Below, in pieces: positions 25,526 to 36,793 of a stretch of DNA of 64,000 bases. The translations under genes and the position numbers were made by a program. Each line of letters starts with the position of its first letter. Position 1 is the first letter of the stretch. Source of the stretch: Achromobacter veterisilvae (GTDB lineage Bacteria > Pseudomonadota > Gammaproteobacteria > Burkholderiales > Burkholderiaceae_B); contig NZ_UFQC01000002.1 in the NCBI RefSeq assembly GCF_900496975.1, forward strand, positions 232,085 through 296,084, written 5' to 3'. The notes under the pieces are model-generated. The model ran no database searches. It was not told where the DNA came from and worked only from the letters and a program-made list of their open reading frames with translations.

Positions 25526-26089
25526 GTGCCCGCAATGACCCCCAGACTCCGGGCAGCGATTCTCTGCCTGCTGCTCTTACCCTTCGCCCCCGCCGTTCAA
25601 GCCTGTGACAACCTGCCCTCGTGGGCGCGATCGGCGTGCAGCCGCCTGGACCAGATCTGGACCGAAGGCGGCAACGACCTCTACCTGACCGGCTATTCGT
25701 GGCACAACCGCGCCACCTACAGCCGTGAAAAGATCGACAGCTTCAACGAACTGGCCTGGGGCGGCGGCTATGGCCGCAGCATCTATGACGAAGACGGCGA
25801 CTGGCAGGGCCTGTACGCCATGGCCTTCCTGGATTCGCACAGCAAGGTCGAACCCATCGCCGGCTACGGCTTCCTGAAGATCGGCCAGGTCAGCGACAAC
25901 TTCCGCCTGGGCGCGGGCTACACCGTCTTCCTGACGGCGCGCCACGACATCATGAGCTACGTGCCGTTCCCCGGCATCCTGCCGCTGGTGGGCGCGGGCT
26001 ACAAGGACGCCATGCTCTACGCGACCTACATCCCGGGTTCGAGCGGCGCGGGCAACGTGCTGTTCATGTTCGGCCGCTGGCAGTTCTGA
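25526..26089 (+). CDS. pagP: Lipid A palmitoyltransferase PagP
   Basis: 187 residues from the GTG (184 from the ATG at 25535). The signal peptide ends near AVQA, followed by an eight-strand outer-membrane barrel ending in WQF, the typical aromatic end. Catalytic residues known in E. coli PagP (His33, Asp76, Ser77) are seen as SWHNR (His60 here) and FLDSHSK (Asp103-Ser104). PagP moves palmitate from phospholipid to lipid A and is a virulence-linked gene in Bordetella. Convergent with the ChaC gene. Confidence 0.93.
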   Translation: MPAMTPRLRAAILCLLLLPFAPAVQACDNLPSWARSACSRLDQIWTEGGNDLYLTGYSWHNRATYSREKIDSFNELAWGGGYGRSIYDEDGDWQGLYAMAFLDSHSKVEPIAGYGFLKIGQVSDNFRLGAGYTVFLTARHDIMSYVPFPGILPLVGAGYKDAMLYATYIPGSSGAGNVLFMFGRWQF

Positions 26090-26106
26090 ACGGCGGGCGC
26101 CAGGCC

Positions 26107-26718
26107 TCAGCAGGCCAGGCCCAGCCGGCGGACGAGGTCGCCCAGGCGCCAGTCGTCGATGCCATGCGCGCGCAGCGCGCGCGCCGTTTCCACCACGTAA
26201 TCCAGGCAAGGCCCCGACTGCCCCACGGCGTTGCGCACGGAAGCCAGCAGGCGGTCGTCGCTGATGCCGGCGGCGTATTCCTGGCAGGTCCGGTTCAGCA
26301 GGAACGCCAGCCCCCGCACCGGCGCGGCCTCGGTGTGGCAGGTGAGCCAGCGGGGCGTATAGGCGCCCGCGGCCATTTCCCGGCGCCACAGCGCCTGGAA
26401 CACCGCCGGCACATCGCGGGCCGCCACCAGGAAAGCCACCCCGCGGCAGCAGCCGCCGCGATCCAGGCCGAACACCAGGCCGGGATTGTCGGGTGAGCCG
26501 CGATGGTCGTGGGACCACAGGCACAAGGACCGGTGGTAGCCGCGCACCGTCGCCAGGCGGCGTTCGCGCCACGCGAAACCGGGATGCCATACCAGGGAGC
26601 CGTAGGCGAAGACCCACAGATCGTCGGCGCCGTTCCACTCGGCCAACAGGTCATCCACCGAAAGCGCGTGCCGCGTTCTTGCCGGGCCGGCGCAGCCGGC
26701 GGGTACTGCCAACGACAT
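26107..26718 (-). CDS. ChaC-type gamma-glutamylcyclotransferase
   Basis: 203 residues. WVFAYGSLVWHPGF is the YGSL substrate-binding motif of the family, and WRREMAAGAYTPRWL with an NRTCQEYAAGI tail matches ChaC. These enzymes split glutathione to 5-oxoproline and Cys-Gly in the cytosol. The start at 26718 has GAGGA 5-6 bases upstream. The frame continues upstream, but earlier ATGs have no ribosome site. It follows the Lrp gene on the same strand after a 161-base gap. Confidence 0.85.
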   Translation of the reverse strand: MSLAVPAGCAGPARTRHALSVDDLLAEWNGADDLWVFAYGSLVWHPGFAWRERRLATVRGYHRSLCLWSHDHRGSPDNPGLVFGLDRGGCCRGVAFLVAARDVPAVFQALWRREMAAGAYTPRWLTCHTEAAPVRGLAFLLNRTCQEYAAGISDDRLLASVRNAVGQSGPCLDYVVETARALRAHGIDDWRLGDLVRRLGLAC

Positions 26719-26879
26719 AGGGTCCTCTGATATCCCGGTTCGTTCCATGGCTGGAATGGCGGATATCCTACGCCCTGGCGCGCGCAAAAGAATTGCGAGA
26801 TAAAGGGCCTTCAAGGCCGCGAACGGAATTTGCATCCCCGGCGGCGGCCGCCGCGGAAATAAAATTGCGCGCCCCGCGC

Positions 26880-27338
26880 CTACACCGAGTCCAGCGGCAA
26901 TTCGGTCGTGCTCTTGATGACTTCCATCGAGAAACTGGCGCTGACGTCCAGCAGGTCGACGGCGCCGATCAGGCGGCGGTAGAAGCGATCGTAGGCCGCC
27001 ATGTCCTCGACCACGACCTTCAGCAGGTAGTCGACGTCGCCCGCCATGCGGTGGAACTCCACCACGTTGGGCAGGGCCATCACGGCGTTGATCAGGCTCT
27101 GCGTCCACTTCTCGTTGTGCTGGCTGGTCTTGATGGACACGAAGACGGTCAGGTTCAGGCCCAGGGCGCGGGGATCCAGCAGGATGGCGTTGCGCGCGAT
27201 GACGCCGTCGTCCTTCAGTTTCTGGATGCGGCGCCAGCAGGGCGTCACGGACAGGTGCACTTGCTCGGCGATCTCGGCGACCGAGCAGGTGGCGTCCTTT
27301 TGCAGCAAGGCCAGTATCTTGATGTCGGTCTGGTCCAT
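26880..27338 (-). CDS. Lrp/AsnC family transcriptional regulator
   Basis: 152 residues. The helix-turn-helix is at the N-terminus (DQTDIKILALLQKDATCSVAEIAEQVHLSVTPCWRRIQKL), followed by the RAM ligand-binding domain (LKVVVEDMAAYDRFYRRLIG). The effector is probably an amino acid. It lies between the catabolic block and chaC, all on the minus strand. Confidence 0.92.
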   Translation of the reverse strand: MDQTDIKILALLQKDATCSVAEIAEQVHLSVTPCWRRIQKLKDDGVIARNAILLDPRALGLNLTVFVSIKTSQHNEKWTQSLINAVMALPNVVEFHRMAGDVDYLLKVVVEDMAAYDRFYRRLIGAVDLLDVSASFSMEVIKSTTELPLDSV

Positions 27339-27409
27339 CGGGAGTCCTCACGCGATCGGCCCCAATCTTGCCTGTTCGGCCCGGCCGCGTCCAGCCATCA
27401 GCCTGCCGG

Positions 27410-28192
27410 TCAGTACGTGCCGGGGTAGCCGCCGCCGTCGATGAGGATGTTCTGCGCCGTCAGGTAGCCGGCATGCGCCGAACAGACGTAGGCGCACAGC
27501 GCGCCCAGTTCCTCGGGCTGGCCGTAGCGGCCGGCCGGATTGGAACGTCCGCGCTCGTCCCAGAGCTGCTCGAAGCTCTTGCCGCCGGACTGCTCCAGCA
27601 TGCCCTGGATGTGCCTGACCTGCGCGTCGGTGGCGAAAGCGCCGGGCAGCAGGTTGTTGATAGTGACGTTGTGCCTCACGGTCTGCCGCGCCAGCCCGCC
27701 CACGAAGCCGATCAGGCCCGAACGCGCGCCGTTGGACAGCCCTAGCTCGGCATGCGGCGCCTTCACGCTGCGGGAGACGATGTTCACGATGCGGCCGAAG
27801 CGCCGCTCGATCATTCCGTCGACGACTCGCCGGATCATGTCGATGGGGCCCAGCATCATGGCGTCCAGCGCCGCGACCCAGTCCTCGTGCGACCAATTCC
27901 GGAAATCGCCCGGCAGCGGCCCGTCGGCGTTGTTGACCAGGATGTCGGGATGCGGACAGGCGGCCATGGCGGAGTCCCGACCCCGCGGCAGCGTCAGGTC
28001 GGCCGATACCCAGCCCACGCCCGTGCCGGTCTCGCGCGAGATCTCGGCGGCGGCCTGTTCCAGCGTTGCCGGATTGCGGGCCGCTATCGTGACGGCCACG
28101 CCCTCCCGCGCCAATTGCAGGGCGCACGCGCGGCCCATGCCGCGGCTGCCGCCAAACACCAGTGCCGTCTTGCCGCCGATCCCCAGATCCAT
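27410..28192 (-). CDS. SDR family oxidoreductase lacking the usual YxxxK
   Basis: 260 residues with a clear Rossmann start: LVFGGSRGMGRACALQLAREG (14-20, glycine-rich) and ILVNNADGPLPGDF (NNAG-like, 85-93). The conserved Ser140 (NIVSRSV) is present, but at the normal spacing the catalytic Tyr and Lys are replaced: GLSNGARSG puts Ser153 and Arg157 there. It is therefore an atypical SDR, a group known in several proteobacteria, whose chemistry may differ. It is next to the ThDP enzyme on the same strand with a gap of about 100 bases. Confidence 0.85.
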   Translation of the reverse strand: MDLGIGGKTALVFGGSRGMGRACALQLAREGVAVTIAARNPATLEQAAAEISRETGTGVGWVSADLTLPRGRDSAMAACPHPDILVNNADGPLPGDFRNWSHEDWVAALDAMMLGPIDMIRRVVDGMIERRFGRIVNIVSRSVKAPHAELGLSNGARSGLIGFVGGLARQTVRHNVTINNLLPGAFATDAQVRHIQGMLEQSGGKSFEQLWDERGRSNPAGRYGQPEELGALCAYVCSAHAGYLTAQNILIDGGGYPGTY

Positions 28193-28295
28193 GCCCGACT
28201 CTCCTGTCGCTGCGGGCAGGCCCCGGTGGCTCGCCCTGCGCTAGCGGATCAGTATAGGACGGCACCGCCCGGAAAGGCGGCGCCCCCGGGCGGGA

Positions 28296-29990
28296 TCAGC
28301 CCATCCACTGGCTGACCGGCGCCGCGGCGTCCTGCAACGGCTGGGCCACCACGTCGATCAGCGCCGGACCATCGTGCTCCATGGCGGCCTTGATGGCGGC
28401 GTCCAGCTTGGCTGGATCCTCCACGCGCCATGCCTTCACGCCGTAGGCCTCGGCAATGCGGGCATGGTCGGTGCGCTCGAAATCCACGCTGTAGTAGCGC
28501 TTGTCGTAGCCCGCCTTCTGGCTGGCCTTGATCCAGCCGTAGACGGAGTTCGAAAACACCACCATCAGCAGCGGCGCCTTGTGCCTCACGATGGTTTCCA
28601 GCTCGCCCACCGTGAAACCGAAGCTGCCGTCGCCCATCACCGACACGCACTTGGACTGGGGCCTGCCCACCCACGCGCCCAGCGCGGCGGACATGGAAAA
28701 GCCCAGCGCGCCGTGCGCCCGGTTGGTGATGAAGTGGCGGCCGGGCCGCGACACGTCGTAGTAGGCCGAGAAGTACGGGCAAGGCGTGCCGGGGTCCGCG
28801 CAGACCACGGCGTCGTCCGGCAGCAGGCGGTTCAGGGACTGCACCACGCGCTCGGGACGGATGGGCGTGTCCAGGCTGCTGGCCAGCGGCTCCAGTTGCG
28901 CCCGGCGGGCCTCCTTGGCGCGGCCGGCCAGCACCGCGCCGTCGACGGCGTCCGAGGGGCGGTGCGCCAGGCGCTCGGCCACTTCGGCGCCCAGCGCCTC
29001 CAGCGCCAGCCTGGCGTCGCCGACCATGCCCACTTCCGTCAGGTAGTTGGCGCCGATCACCATCGGGTCGATGTCGATGTGCAGGATGGGCACGTCGCGG
29101 TTGGGGAAGCGCCAATGCTCGGTCGAGGTCGATCCGGCGCGGCATCCCACGAACAGCACCGCGTCCGCGGCGGCCACCACGTCGCGCGTCGCCATCACGC
29201 CGCCGTTGGAGCCCACCACTCCCGCGTTCAGGGGATGGGTGTCGGCCAGGCTGCCCTGCCCGCTCACCGTCACGCAGACCGCGGCCTTGAGCGATTCGGC
29301 CAGTTGCTGCAAGGCGGCGCTGGCTTCGGCGATGACCACGCCGCCGCCGCAGATGATCACCGGCGAACGCGCGCCGACCAGCCGCCGCGCGGCGCGCGCG
29401 ACGTCGGCGGGGTCCGGGGCGAAGCGCATCGCCGGGTAGCGGCCGTGCTCGGGCTGGGCCCAGATGTCGGAGGCGTCCACCTGCTGCTTCATCACGTCGT
29501 ACGGGAAGCAGAGGTGGGCCGAGCCGGGCTTGCCGGTCGTCATCGCGCGGAACGCCGCCCGCACCATGCCGGGGATCTGGTCCGCGCGGTCGATCGTGCG
29601 GTTCCATTTCGTCAGCGGGCGGTACAGCGCCTCCTGGTCCAGCTCGGTCAGGGGATACTTGCCGCGCGAGCCCACCGCCACGTCCGAGGTGATGCCCAGC
29701 ACGGGCACGGACGACTCGTTGGCCTCCACCAGGCCGGGCAGCAGATAGGTCGCGCCGCCGCCGCTGGGGCCTTCGCACACGCCGACCTTGCCGGTGACGC
29801 GGGCGTAGGCGTCAGCCATGTAGCCGGCGCTGCGTTCATCGCGCGTCAGGATGTGCCGCATGCCGTGGTCCAGGCGGTACAGCGCGTCGTAAAACGGCAG
29901 GCTGGTGTCGCCGCACAGGCCGAAAATATGTTTGACGCCGTTGTGCTGCAGCATCCGCACCATGGCTTCGGCGCCGGTCAGGTTTTCCAT
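28296..29990 (-). CDS. Thiamine-diphosphate-binding enzyme, acetolactate synthase-like
   Basis: 564 residues with the three ThDP domains: an N-terminal PYR domain with the activating Glu in TRDERSAGYMADAYARV, a central domain (~190-330), and a PP domain with the ThDP motif GDGSFGFTVGELETIVRHKAPLLMVVFSN. It is related to acetolactate synthase, benzoylformate decarboxylase and similar enzymes that act on 2-oxo acids. No FAD or small-subunit evidence is visible. It sits between a Bug binding protein and the SDR, so a catabolic role on an imported organic acid is likely. The substrate is unknown. Confidence 0.87.
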   Translation of the reverse strand: MENLTGAEAMVRMLQHNGVKHIFGLCGDTSLPFYDALYRLDHGMRHILTRDERSAGYMADAYARVTGKVGVCEGPSGGGATYLLPGLVEANESSVPVLGITSDVAVGSRGKYPLTELDQEALYRPLTKWNRTIDRADQIPGMVRAAFRAMTTGKPGSAHLCFPYDVMKQQVDASDIWAQPEHGRYPAMRFAPDPADVARAARRLVGARSPVIICGGGVVIAEASAALQQLAESLKAAVCVTVSGQGSLADTHPLNAGVVGSNGGVMATRDVVAAADAVLFVGCRAGSTSTEHWRFPNRDVPILHIDIDPMVIGANYLTEVGMVGDARLALEALGAEVAERLAHRPSDAVDGAVLAGRAKEARRAQLEPLASSLDTPIRPERVVQSLNRLLPDDAVVCADPGTPCPYFSAYYDVSRPGRHFITNRAHGALGFSMSAALGAWVGRPQSKCVSVMGDGSFGFTVGELETIVRHKAPLLMVVFSNSVYGWIKASQKAGYDKRYYSVDFERTDHARIAEAYGVKAWRVEDPAKLDAAIKAAMEHDGPALIDVVAQPLQDAAAPVSQWMG

Positions 29991-30040
29991 GTCATCTCCA
30001 CGTGTTGCTTGCGCGGCCGGGCGGCCCGGCCGCGCGCCGT

Positions 30041-31027
30041 TCAGTTGTCCAGATTGATGTTGCTGCTCTTGATGAAGGCGCTCCAGCGCTCGTATTCCGA
30101 CTTCACGTAGGCATCCAGCGCCGCGCCGTCCGAGGCCACGATCTCGAACCCCGCCTCCGTCACCTTCTTTCGGATTTCAGGATCCGCCAGCACGGCCTGG
30201 AAATCCGCGGTCAGCTTTTTCACCGTGGCTTCGGGCGTGCCCTTCGGGGCGAACATGCCGCTCCAGGAATAGGCGACGAAGCCGGGGAAGCCGGATTCGG
30301 CCACCGTGGGCACGTTGGGCAATTCCGGCAGGCGCTTGTCGCCCGCCACGGCCAGCGGCTTGATCTTGCCCCCCTGGATCTGGCCCCGCAGCGCCGCGAA
30401 GCTCAGCCACGTCATGTTGGCCTGCCCGCCCACCACGGCCTGGATGGCCGGTCCGCCGCCGCCGTAAGGCACGTGCAGCAGCTCGACCTTGGACAGGCGC
30501 TTGAGTTCTTCGGGCGCCAGGTGATTCAGCGAACCGACGCCGGTGGACGCATAGTTGAACTTGTTCGGCGGCTGCTGGGCGGCGGCGGCCAGGAATTCCT
30601 TCAGGTTGTCCCCGGGCACGCCCGGATTCGCCCCGATCACCAGCGGGAAACGCACCGTCTGCGAGATCGCCACGAAATCCTTGAACGTGTCGTAGGGCAG
30701 CTTGGGCTTCACGGCGGGATTGATCCCGTGGTTGTCGAAGCTGACCAGGAGCGTGTTGCCGTCAGGCTCGGCGCGCGCCACGAAGGCGGTCGCGATCTGG
30801 CTGGCCGCGCCAGGCCGGTTCTCGACCACGACCGCGCGGCCGCCGAGCTGTTCGGACAGCCGCGGCTGCAGAATGCGGGCCAGGATGTCCGTGCTGCCTC
30901 CCGGCGGATACGGCACGACCAGCACCAGCGGCCGTTCCTCCGCCATGGCGGGCGCCGCGACAAAAGCGCCCCCTGCGGCGGCCAGCACGCATAGCGCCGC
31001 CAGCCCGCGTTTCAACTTGTGGTTCAT
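30041..31027 (-). CDS. Bug family periplasmic binding protein (tripartite tricarboxylate transporter type)
   Basis: 328 residues. The signal peptide ends near APAMAEERP. The mature part opens VLVVPYPPGGSTDILAR and contains VENRPGAASQIAT, typical of Bug proteins, which are greatly expanded in Bordetella. They bind carboxylates or amino acids, with or without a dedicated TctAB membrane unit. No tctA/tctB genes are in this window, so it is an orphan here. The gntR stop and this start overlap (ATGA), so they are one unit. Confidence 0.92.
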   Translation of the reverse strand: MNHKLKRGLAALCVLAAAGGAFVAAPAMAEERPLVLVVPYPPGGSTDILARILQPRLSEQLGGRAVVVENRPGAASQIATAFVARAEPDGNTLLVSFDNHGINPAVKPKLPYDTFKDFVAISQTVRFPLVIGANPGVPGDNLKEFLAAAAQQPPNKFNYASTGVGSLNHLAPEELKRLSKVELLHVPYGGGGPAIQAVVGGQANMTWLSFAALRGQIQGGKIKPLAVAGDKRLPELPNVPTVAESGFPGFVAYSWSGMFAPKGTPEATVKKLTADFQAVLADPEIRKKVTEAGFEIVASDGAALDAYVKSEYERWSAFIKSSNINLDN

Positions 31028-31779
31028 AGATTTTCCCCTGCTGATATGGTGTTGGCCGGCACTGCCGAGGCGGGTTCGGCCTGGTCCCGCATGTAAATCG
31101 TGGAAAAACCGGTGCGTATGACGTCGGTGATCTGGTCCAGCCGGCGGCCGATGTGCGCATTCATCAGTCCGGGCAGGACCTCGATATCGCGGCGCTGCAG
31201 CGCCTCGACGATGCGCAGGTGCTCGCCCTGGGTATGGCCGCGGCGGCCCTGCTGCATGTCGATCCAGCGCACGAAATGGATGCGGGCGTTGACGCTTTCC
31301 AGCGCCCGCACGAATTCCTCGTTCCGGGAATAGCGGGCCAGCGTCAGGTGGAAGGCTTCGTCCAACTCCAGCAGGCGCGTGGCCTCGCTGTCCTCGGGTT
31401 CGTCGCGCGAACGCTCCACGAACGCCCGCAAGCTGGCCAGCTCCTCATCGGTGGCGCGCTCGCAGGCGGCGCGCACGATGCCGGCCTCCAGCACCGCGCG
31501 GTATTCGTACAGGCTGTGGATCTGCTTGGCGTCGAGCAGGCGGGCGATGAAGCCCCGGTTCACCGAGCGGGTCAGGAAACCCTCGACCATCAGTTGGTTC
31601 AGCACTTCGCGCAAGGGCGTGCGGCTGACGTTCAGCCGGCGGGCCAGGTCCACCTCGTTGATGCGTTCGCCGGGCTTGAATTCGAAGCGCACGGCCATCG
31701 CCTTGACGGCGCCGTACAGCTCGGCCTGGCCCGCCGACGTGCGGGCCGCGGGACGGATAGCGGGGGAAGATTGCGTCAT
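31024..31779 (-). CDS. GntR family (FCD) transcriptional regulator
   Basis: 251 residues. The winged helix is at about 20-85 (FKPGERINEVDLARRLNVSRTPLREVLNQLMVEGFL), followed by an FCD ligand domain (about 95-225) with an Asp/His metal-ligand pattern (EAFHLTLARY...GEHLRIVEAL). It overlaps the Bug gene by 4 bases, so it heads the regulator-Bug-ThDP-SDR block and probably controls it. A repeated operator-like site lies 39 bases upstream. Confidence 0.92.
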   Translation of the reverse strand: MTQSSPAIRPAARTSAGQAELYGAVKAMAVRFEFKPGERINEVDLARRLNVSRTPLREVLNQLMVEGFLTRSVNRGFIARLLDAKQIHSLYEYRAVLEAGIVRAACERATDEELASLRAFVERSRDEPEDSEATRLLELDEAFHLTLARYSRNEEFVRALESVNARIHFVRWIDMQQGRRGHTQGEHLRIVEALQRRDIEVLPGLMNAHIGRRLDQITDVIRTGFSTIYMRDQAEPASAVPANTISAGENL

Positions 31780-31817
31780 ACCGGACTGAAAGTGTCAGGG
31801 TTCGCCAACGGAAGATG

Positions 31818-31843
31818 AAGTGCATACTAAAGTGCATACACTT
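31818..31843. promoter_or_regulatory. GntR-type operator candidate
   Basis: Two direct copies of AAGTGCATAC start 12 bases apart (31818 and 31830). The second also forms the inverted repeat AAGTG-N4-CACTT. It lies just upstream of the gntR gene, on which FCD regulators commonly act. Confidence 0.6.
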
Positions 31844-31900
31844 CGTGGGCAAGCAGGGTTTGCCCGGAATCCGAAGGGTGACGAGGGATGGGCGGGCCCC

Positions 31901-31945
31901 GTGTGGGCCGTGTGGGCCGTGTGGGATGCGTGGGATGGGTAGGAT
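31901..31945. repeat. Tandem 9-bp repeat
   Basis: Five consecutive 9-mers: GTGTGGGCC twice, GTGTGGGAT, GCGTGGGAT and GGGTAGGAT. The last overlaps the start of the following REP-like unit. It lies in the 339-base gap between the gntR start and the VOC gene and is not coding as far as can be judged. Confidence 0.85.
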
Positions 31946-32122
31946 GGGTGTAGCGCGGCAGTTCCCAGGTAAGAACCTAGGTGCTCAACGCGCGAAACCC
32001 ATGCGGCCGCAAGAGCGTGTTTTCCAGCCGCGGCCAGGCACTGTCTGCCCACGGCCGCATGGGTTTCGCGCGATGGGCAATTGGGTTTTTGCGCGAGTTG
32101 TCTCGCGCTTTACCCGTCCTAC
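31939..32122. repeat. Inverted pair of REP-like elements
   Basis: The left unit starts GTAGGATGGGTGTAGCGCGG (31939-31958) and ends in a 21-base arm at 31989-32009 (core GCGCGAAACCCATGCGG). The right unit on the minus strand starts GTAGGACGGGTAAAGCGCG (32122-32104) and ends in the identical arm (32052-32072). The two arms form a perfect 21-bp inverted repeat. A further short hairpin GCGCGAG/CTCGCGC lies at 32091-32108. The right unit overlaps the stop codon of the VOC gene. This resembles the REP/BIME class of dispersed intergenic repeats. Confidence 0.75.
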
Positions 32123-32838
32123 GACCCGGTATCCAGCGTGTAGTGGGCGCCGTCCCGGTTTTCCAGGGTCAGGGTGGAAAGCGCGGGCGTGGCGGCCGAC
32201 GCGTCGTGGCTCACGTGGATGCGCAGGTTGGCCAGCGGAACGTCCCAGCCGTCGCCCGCGGGCTCGGCGTCCACGTCGGCCACCCGCGCCAGCCGCTCCG
32301 CGACCGCGCGGGCGTCGGACGCCCGGGCATCGATGCGCAGCAGGCTGCGCGCGCCGTTGGGATGCGCCATCAGCGCCGGCGACCACACGCACTCCGGCGT
32401 CAGGTGACGGCAGAAATACATGCGGATGCCGGGCAGGGGCTGCTCGGCGAAGCGCACGGTATGGAAACGGGCCTGGACTTCCTCGCCGTCCAGCATCGCC
32501 GGGCGGGTCAGCTCCTGGACGGGATTGACGGCAAAGCCGGCGGCCAGCAGGCGCTGGTAGGTGGCCTCGGCGTCATGGGTGCGGAACACCAGGGCTTCCA
32601 GCCCGAAGGGCGAATCGGCGATTTCCTTGCGCGCGGGCGGCGCGCCCGGCGGCCAGCCCAGCAGTTCGACGTACGTCCCTTCCAGGACGATCAGGCGGTT
32701 GCACGACCCCAGGTTGTGCACCGCCTTGTCGCTCAGGTGAAAACCCTGGCGCTCGAAATGCGGGGCCAGCGCATCCAGCCGGTCGCGCACCATGACCACG
32801 GCGTGATCGAATTCAGTGCGGCCGACGGAATGCAGCAT
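32119..32838 (-). CDS. VOC / glyoxalase-like domain protein
   Basis: 239 residues. Two copies of a glyoxalase-type beta-alpha-beta-beta-beta fold are suggested: the first begins GRTEFDHAVVMVRDRLDALA with a metal-type His (FDHAVV), the second is near PNGARSLLRIDARASDARAV. It resembles the Glyoxalase_3 type of hypothetical proteins. No enzymatic role is known to me. The stop codon lies inside a REP-like element. It is downstream of secA with a 16-base gap and may be cotranscribed. Confidence 0.8.
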   Translation of the reverse strand: MLHSVGRTEFDHAVVMVRDRLDALAPHFERQGFHLSDKAVHNLGSCNRLIVLEGTYVELLGWPPGAPPARKEIADSPFGLEALVFRTHDAEATYQRLLAAGFAVNPVQELTRPAMLDGEEVQARFHTVRFAEQPLPGIRMYFCRHLTPECVWSPALMAHPNGARSLLRIDARASDARAVAERLARVADVDAEPAGDGWDVPLANLRIHVSHDASAATPALSTLTLENRDGAHYTLDTGS

Positions 32839-32854
32839 GATGGCTTCTACCTGA

Positions 32855-35590
<2,736 letters not shown>

Positions 35591-35781
35591 GCGTATGTCG
35601 GCCGCACGGGACACGCCACCCTCGCGTAAGGGCTGGGCAGCGTCGCCCGTGACTTGATGTTATTGGTTGAGCGGGGGTCCGCTGGGAAACGAACCAGTTT
35701 AACGCACATGGAGCGCAATAGCCTGGATCTATCACCAGGGTAGCACTGTTGGCCGGTTTGACCGGCCCGCGCGCCGGCCGT

Positions 35782-36765
35782 TCACTGCGCGGCGTGGGCC
35801 ACGGCGGGCGGCGCGTTCTGCTGCGGCCCCAGGAACAGGCGGGGGTCGAGGGGCTGCCCCGCGAGTCGCACCTCGAAGTGGAGGTGCGGACCGGTGGACC
35901 GGCCGGAACTGCCCACGCGGGCGACCTGCTGGCCGCGCTCGACCAGTTGCCCCTGCTTGACCAGCAGGGACGAGGCGTGGGCATAGCGGGTGACCAGGCC
36001 ATCGCCATGGTCGATCTCGACCATATTGCCGTAGCCCGGCTGGAATTTGGATTCCAGCACCACGCCACCCGAGGCCGCCAGGATGGGCGTGCCGGGAGGC
36101 GCGGCGAAATCCAGCCCCTCGTGCATGGCGCTGCGGCCCGTCACCGGATTGCGGCGCCAGCCGTAGGACGAGCTGAGGTAGGGGTAATCGGTGATGGGCA
36201 TGGCGGTCGGCATGCGGGCCTGGTCGGCCGAGCGCCGCGTCAGCGCCGCATCCAGCAGCTTCAGGTTGTCGGTCTGCTGGGACAGCCTGGCCTGGATGTC
36301 GTCGAGCTGGCGGCCCAGGGCCTCGGCCGACGCCGCGCTGGGCGGCGGATGGTCGGTGAACAGGTCGTCCATGACCTGGGTGGCCTCGGGCTGGATCAGC
36401 GCCTCCGGCTGCGCCAGGGCCAGTTGCTTGGCCAGCTCGGGATCGGTATAGGCCACGCCGGCGACCTTGGCCACGCGCTGGCCCAGGCCGTCGATGCTCA
36501 CCAGCTTGGCCTGCAGGGCCCCCACCTTGGCCGCCAGCAGGTTCATGTTTCCGCGCAGGAAGTCGGCGTCGCGCCCCGGTTGGTTCGACAAAGGCCAGCC
36601 CACGGTGTGTACGGCCGGCAGGATGGGAGTAAGGTATCGTTGCAGCGCGGCGCCGCAGATGGCCGCCGTGATCAAGGCGAGCCCCAGGAACAGCGCAAGG
36701 TGCCCGCCGCCCAGGGTGAAATGCCCGTCCTGCCCGTCGCGGGCGTGCATAATCACGATCTTCAA
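35782..36765 (-). CDS. M23 family metallopeptidase (LytM-type)
   Basis: About 327 residues. One N-terminal membrane segment (LALFLGLALITAAICG), a coiled-coil stretch (residues ~70-180, with LAAKVGALQAKLVSIDGLG), then an M23/LytM domain with the zinc ligands in GRSAMHEGLDFAAPPGTPI (His, Asp) and STGPHLHFEVRL (HxH), so it is probably catalytically active. It likely cuts peptidoglycan crosslinks or activates amidases. The TTG at 36765 has AGGAAG 6 bases upstream. The ATG at 36750 is the alternative. It is divergent from the dciA-like gene and upstream of secA. Confidence 0.85.
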   Translation of the reverse strand: MKIVIMHARDGQDGHFTLGGGHLALFLGLALITAAICGAALQRYLTPILPAVHTVGWPLSNQPGRDADFLRGNMNLLAAKVGALQAKLVSIDGLGQRVAKVAGVAYTDPELAKQLALAQPEALIQPEATQVMDDLFTDHPPPSAASAEALGRQLDDIQARLSQQTDNLKLLDAALTRRSADQARMPTAMPITDYPYLSSSYGWRRNPVTGRSAMHEGLDFAAPPGTPILAASGGVVLESKFQPGYGNMVEIDHGDGLVTRYAHASSLLVKQGQLVERGQQVARVGSSGRSTGPHLHFEVRLAGQPLDPRLFLGPQQNAPPAVAHAAQ

Positions 36766-36793
36766 GGTTTGCTTCCTAATTCTTAGAGCCGGG

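Noticed and set aside
31795..32052. Minus-strand frame of 85 codons in the repeat region
   Set aside because: Its HTAHTAHT pattern is just the translated 9-bp repeat, and it overlaps the operator and REP-like units.
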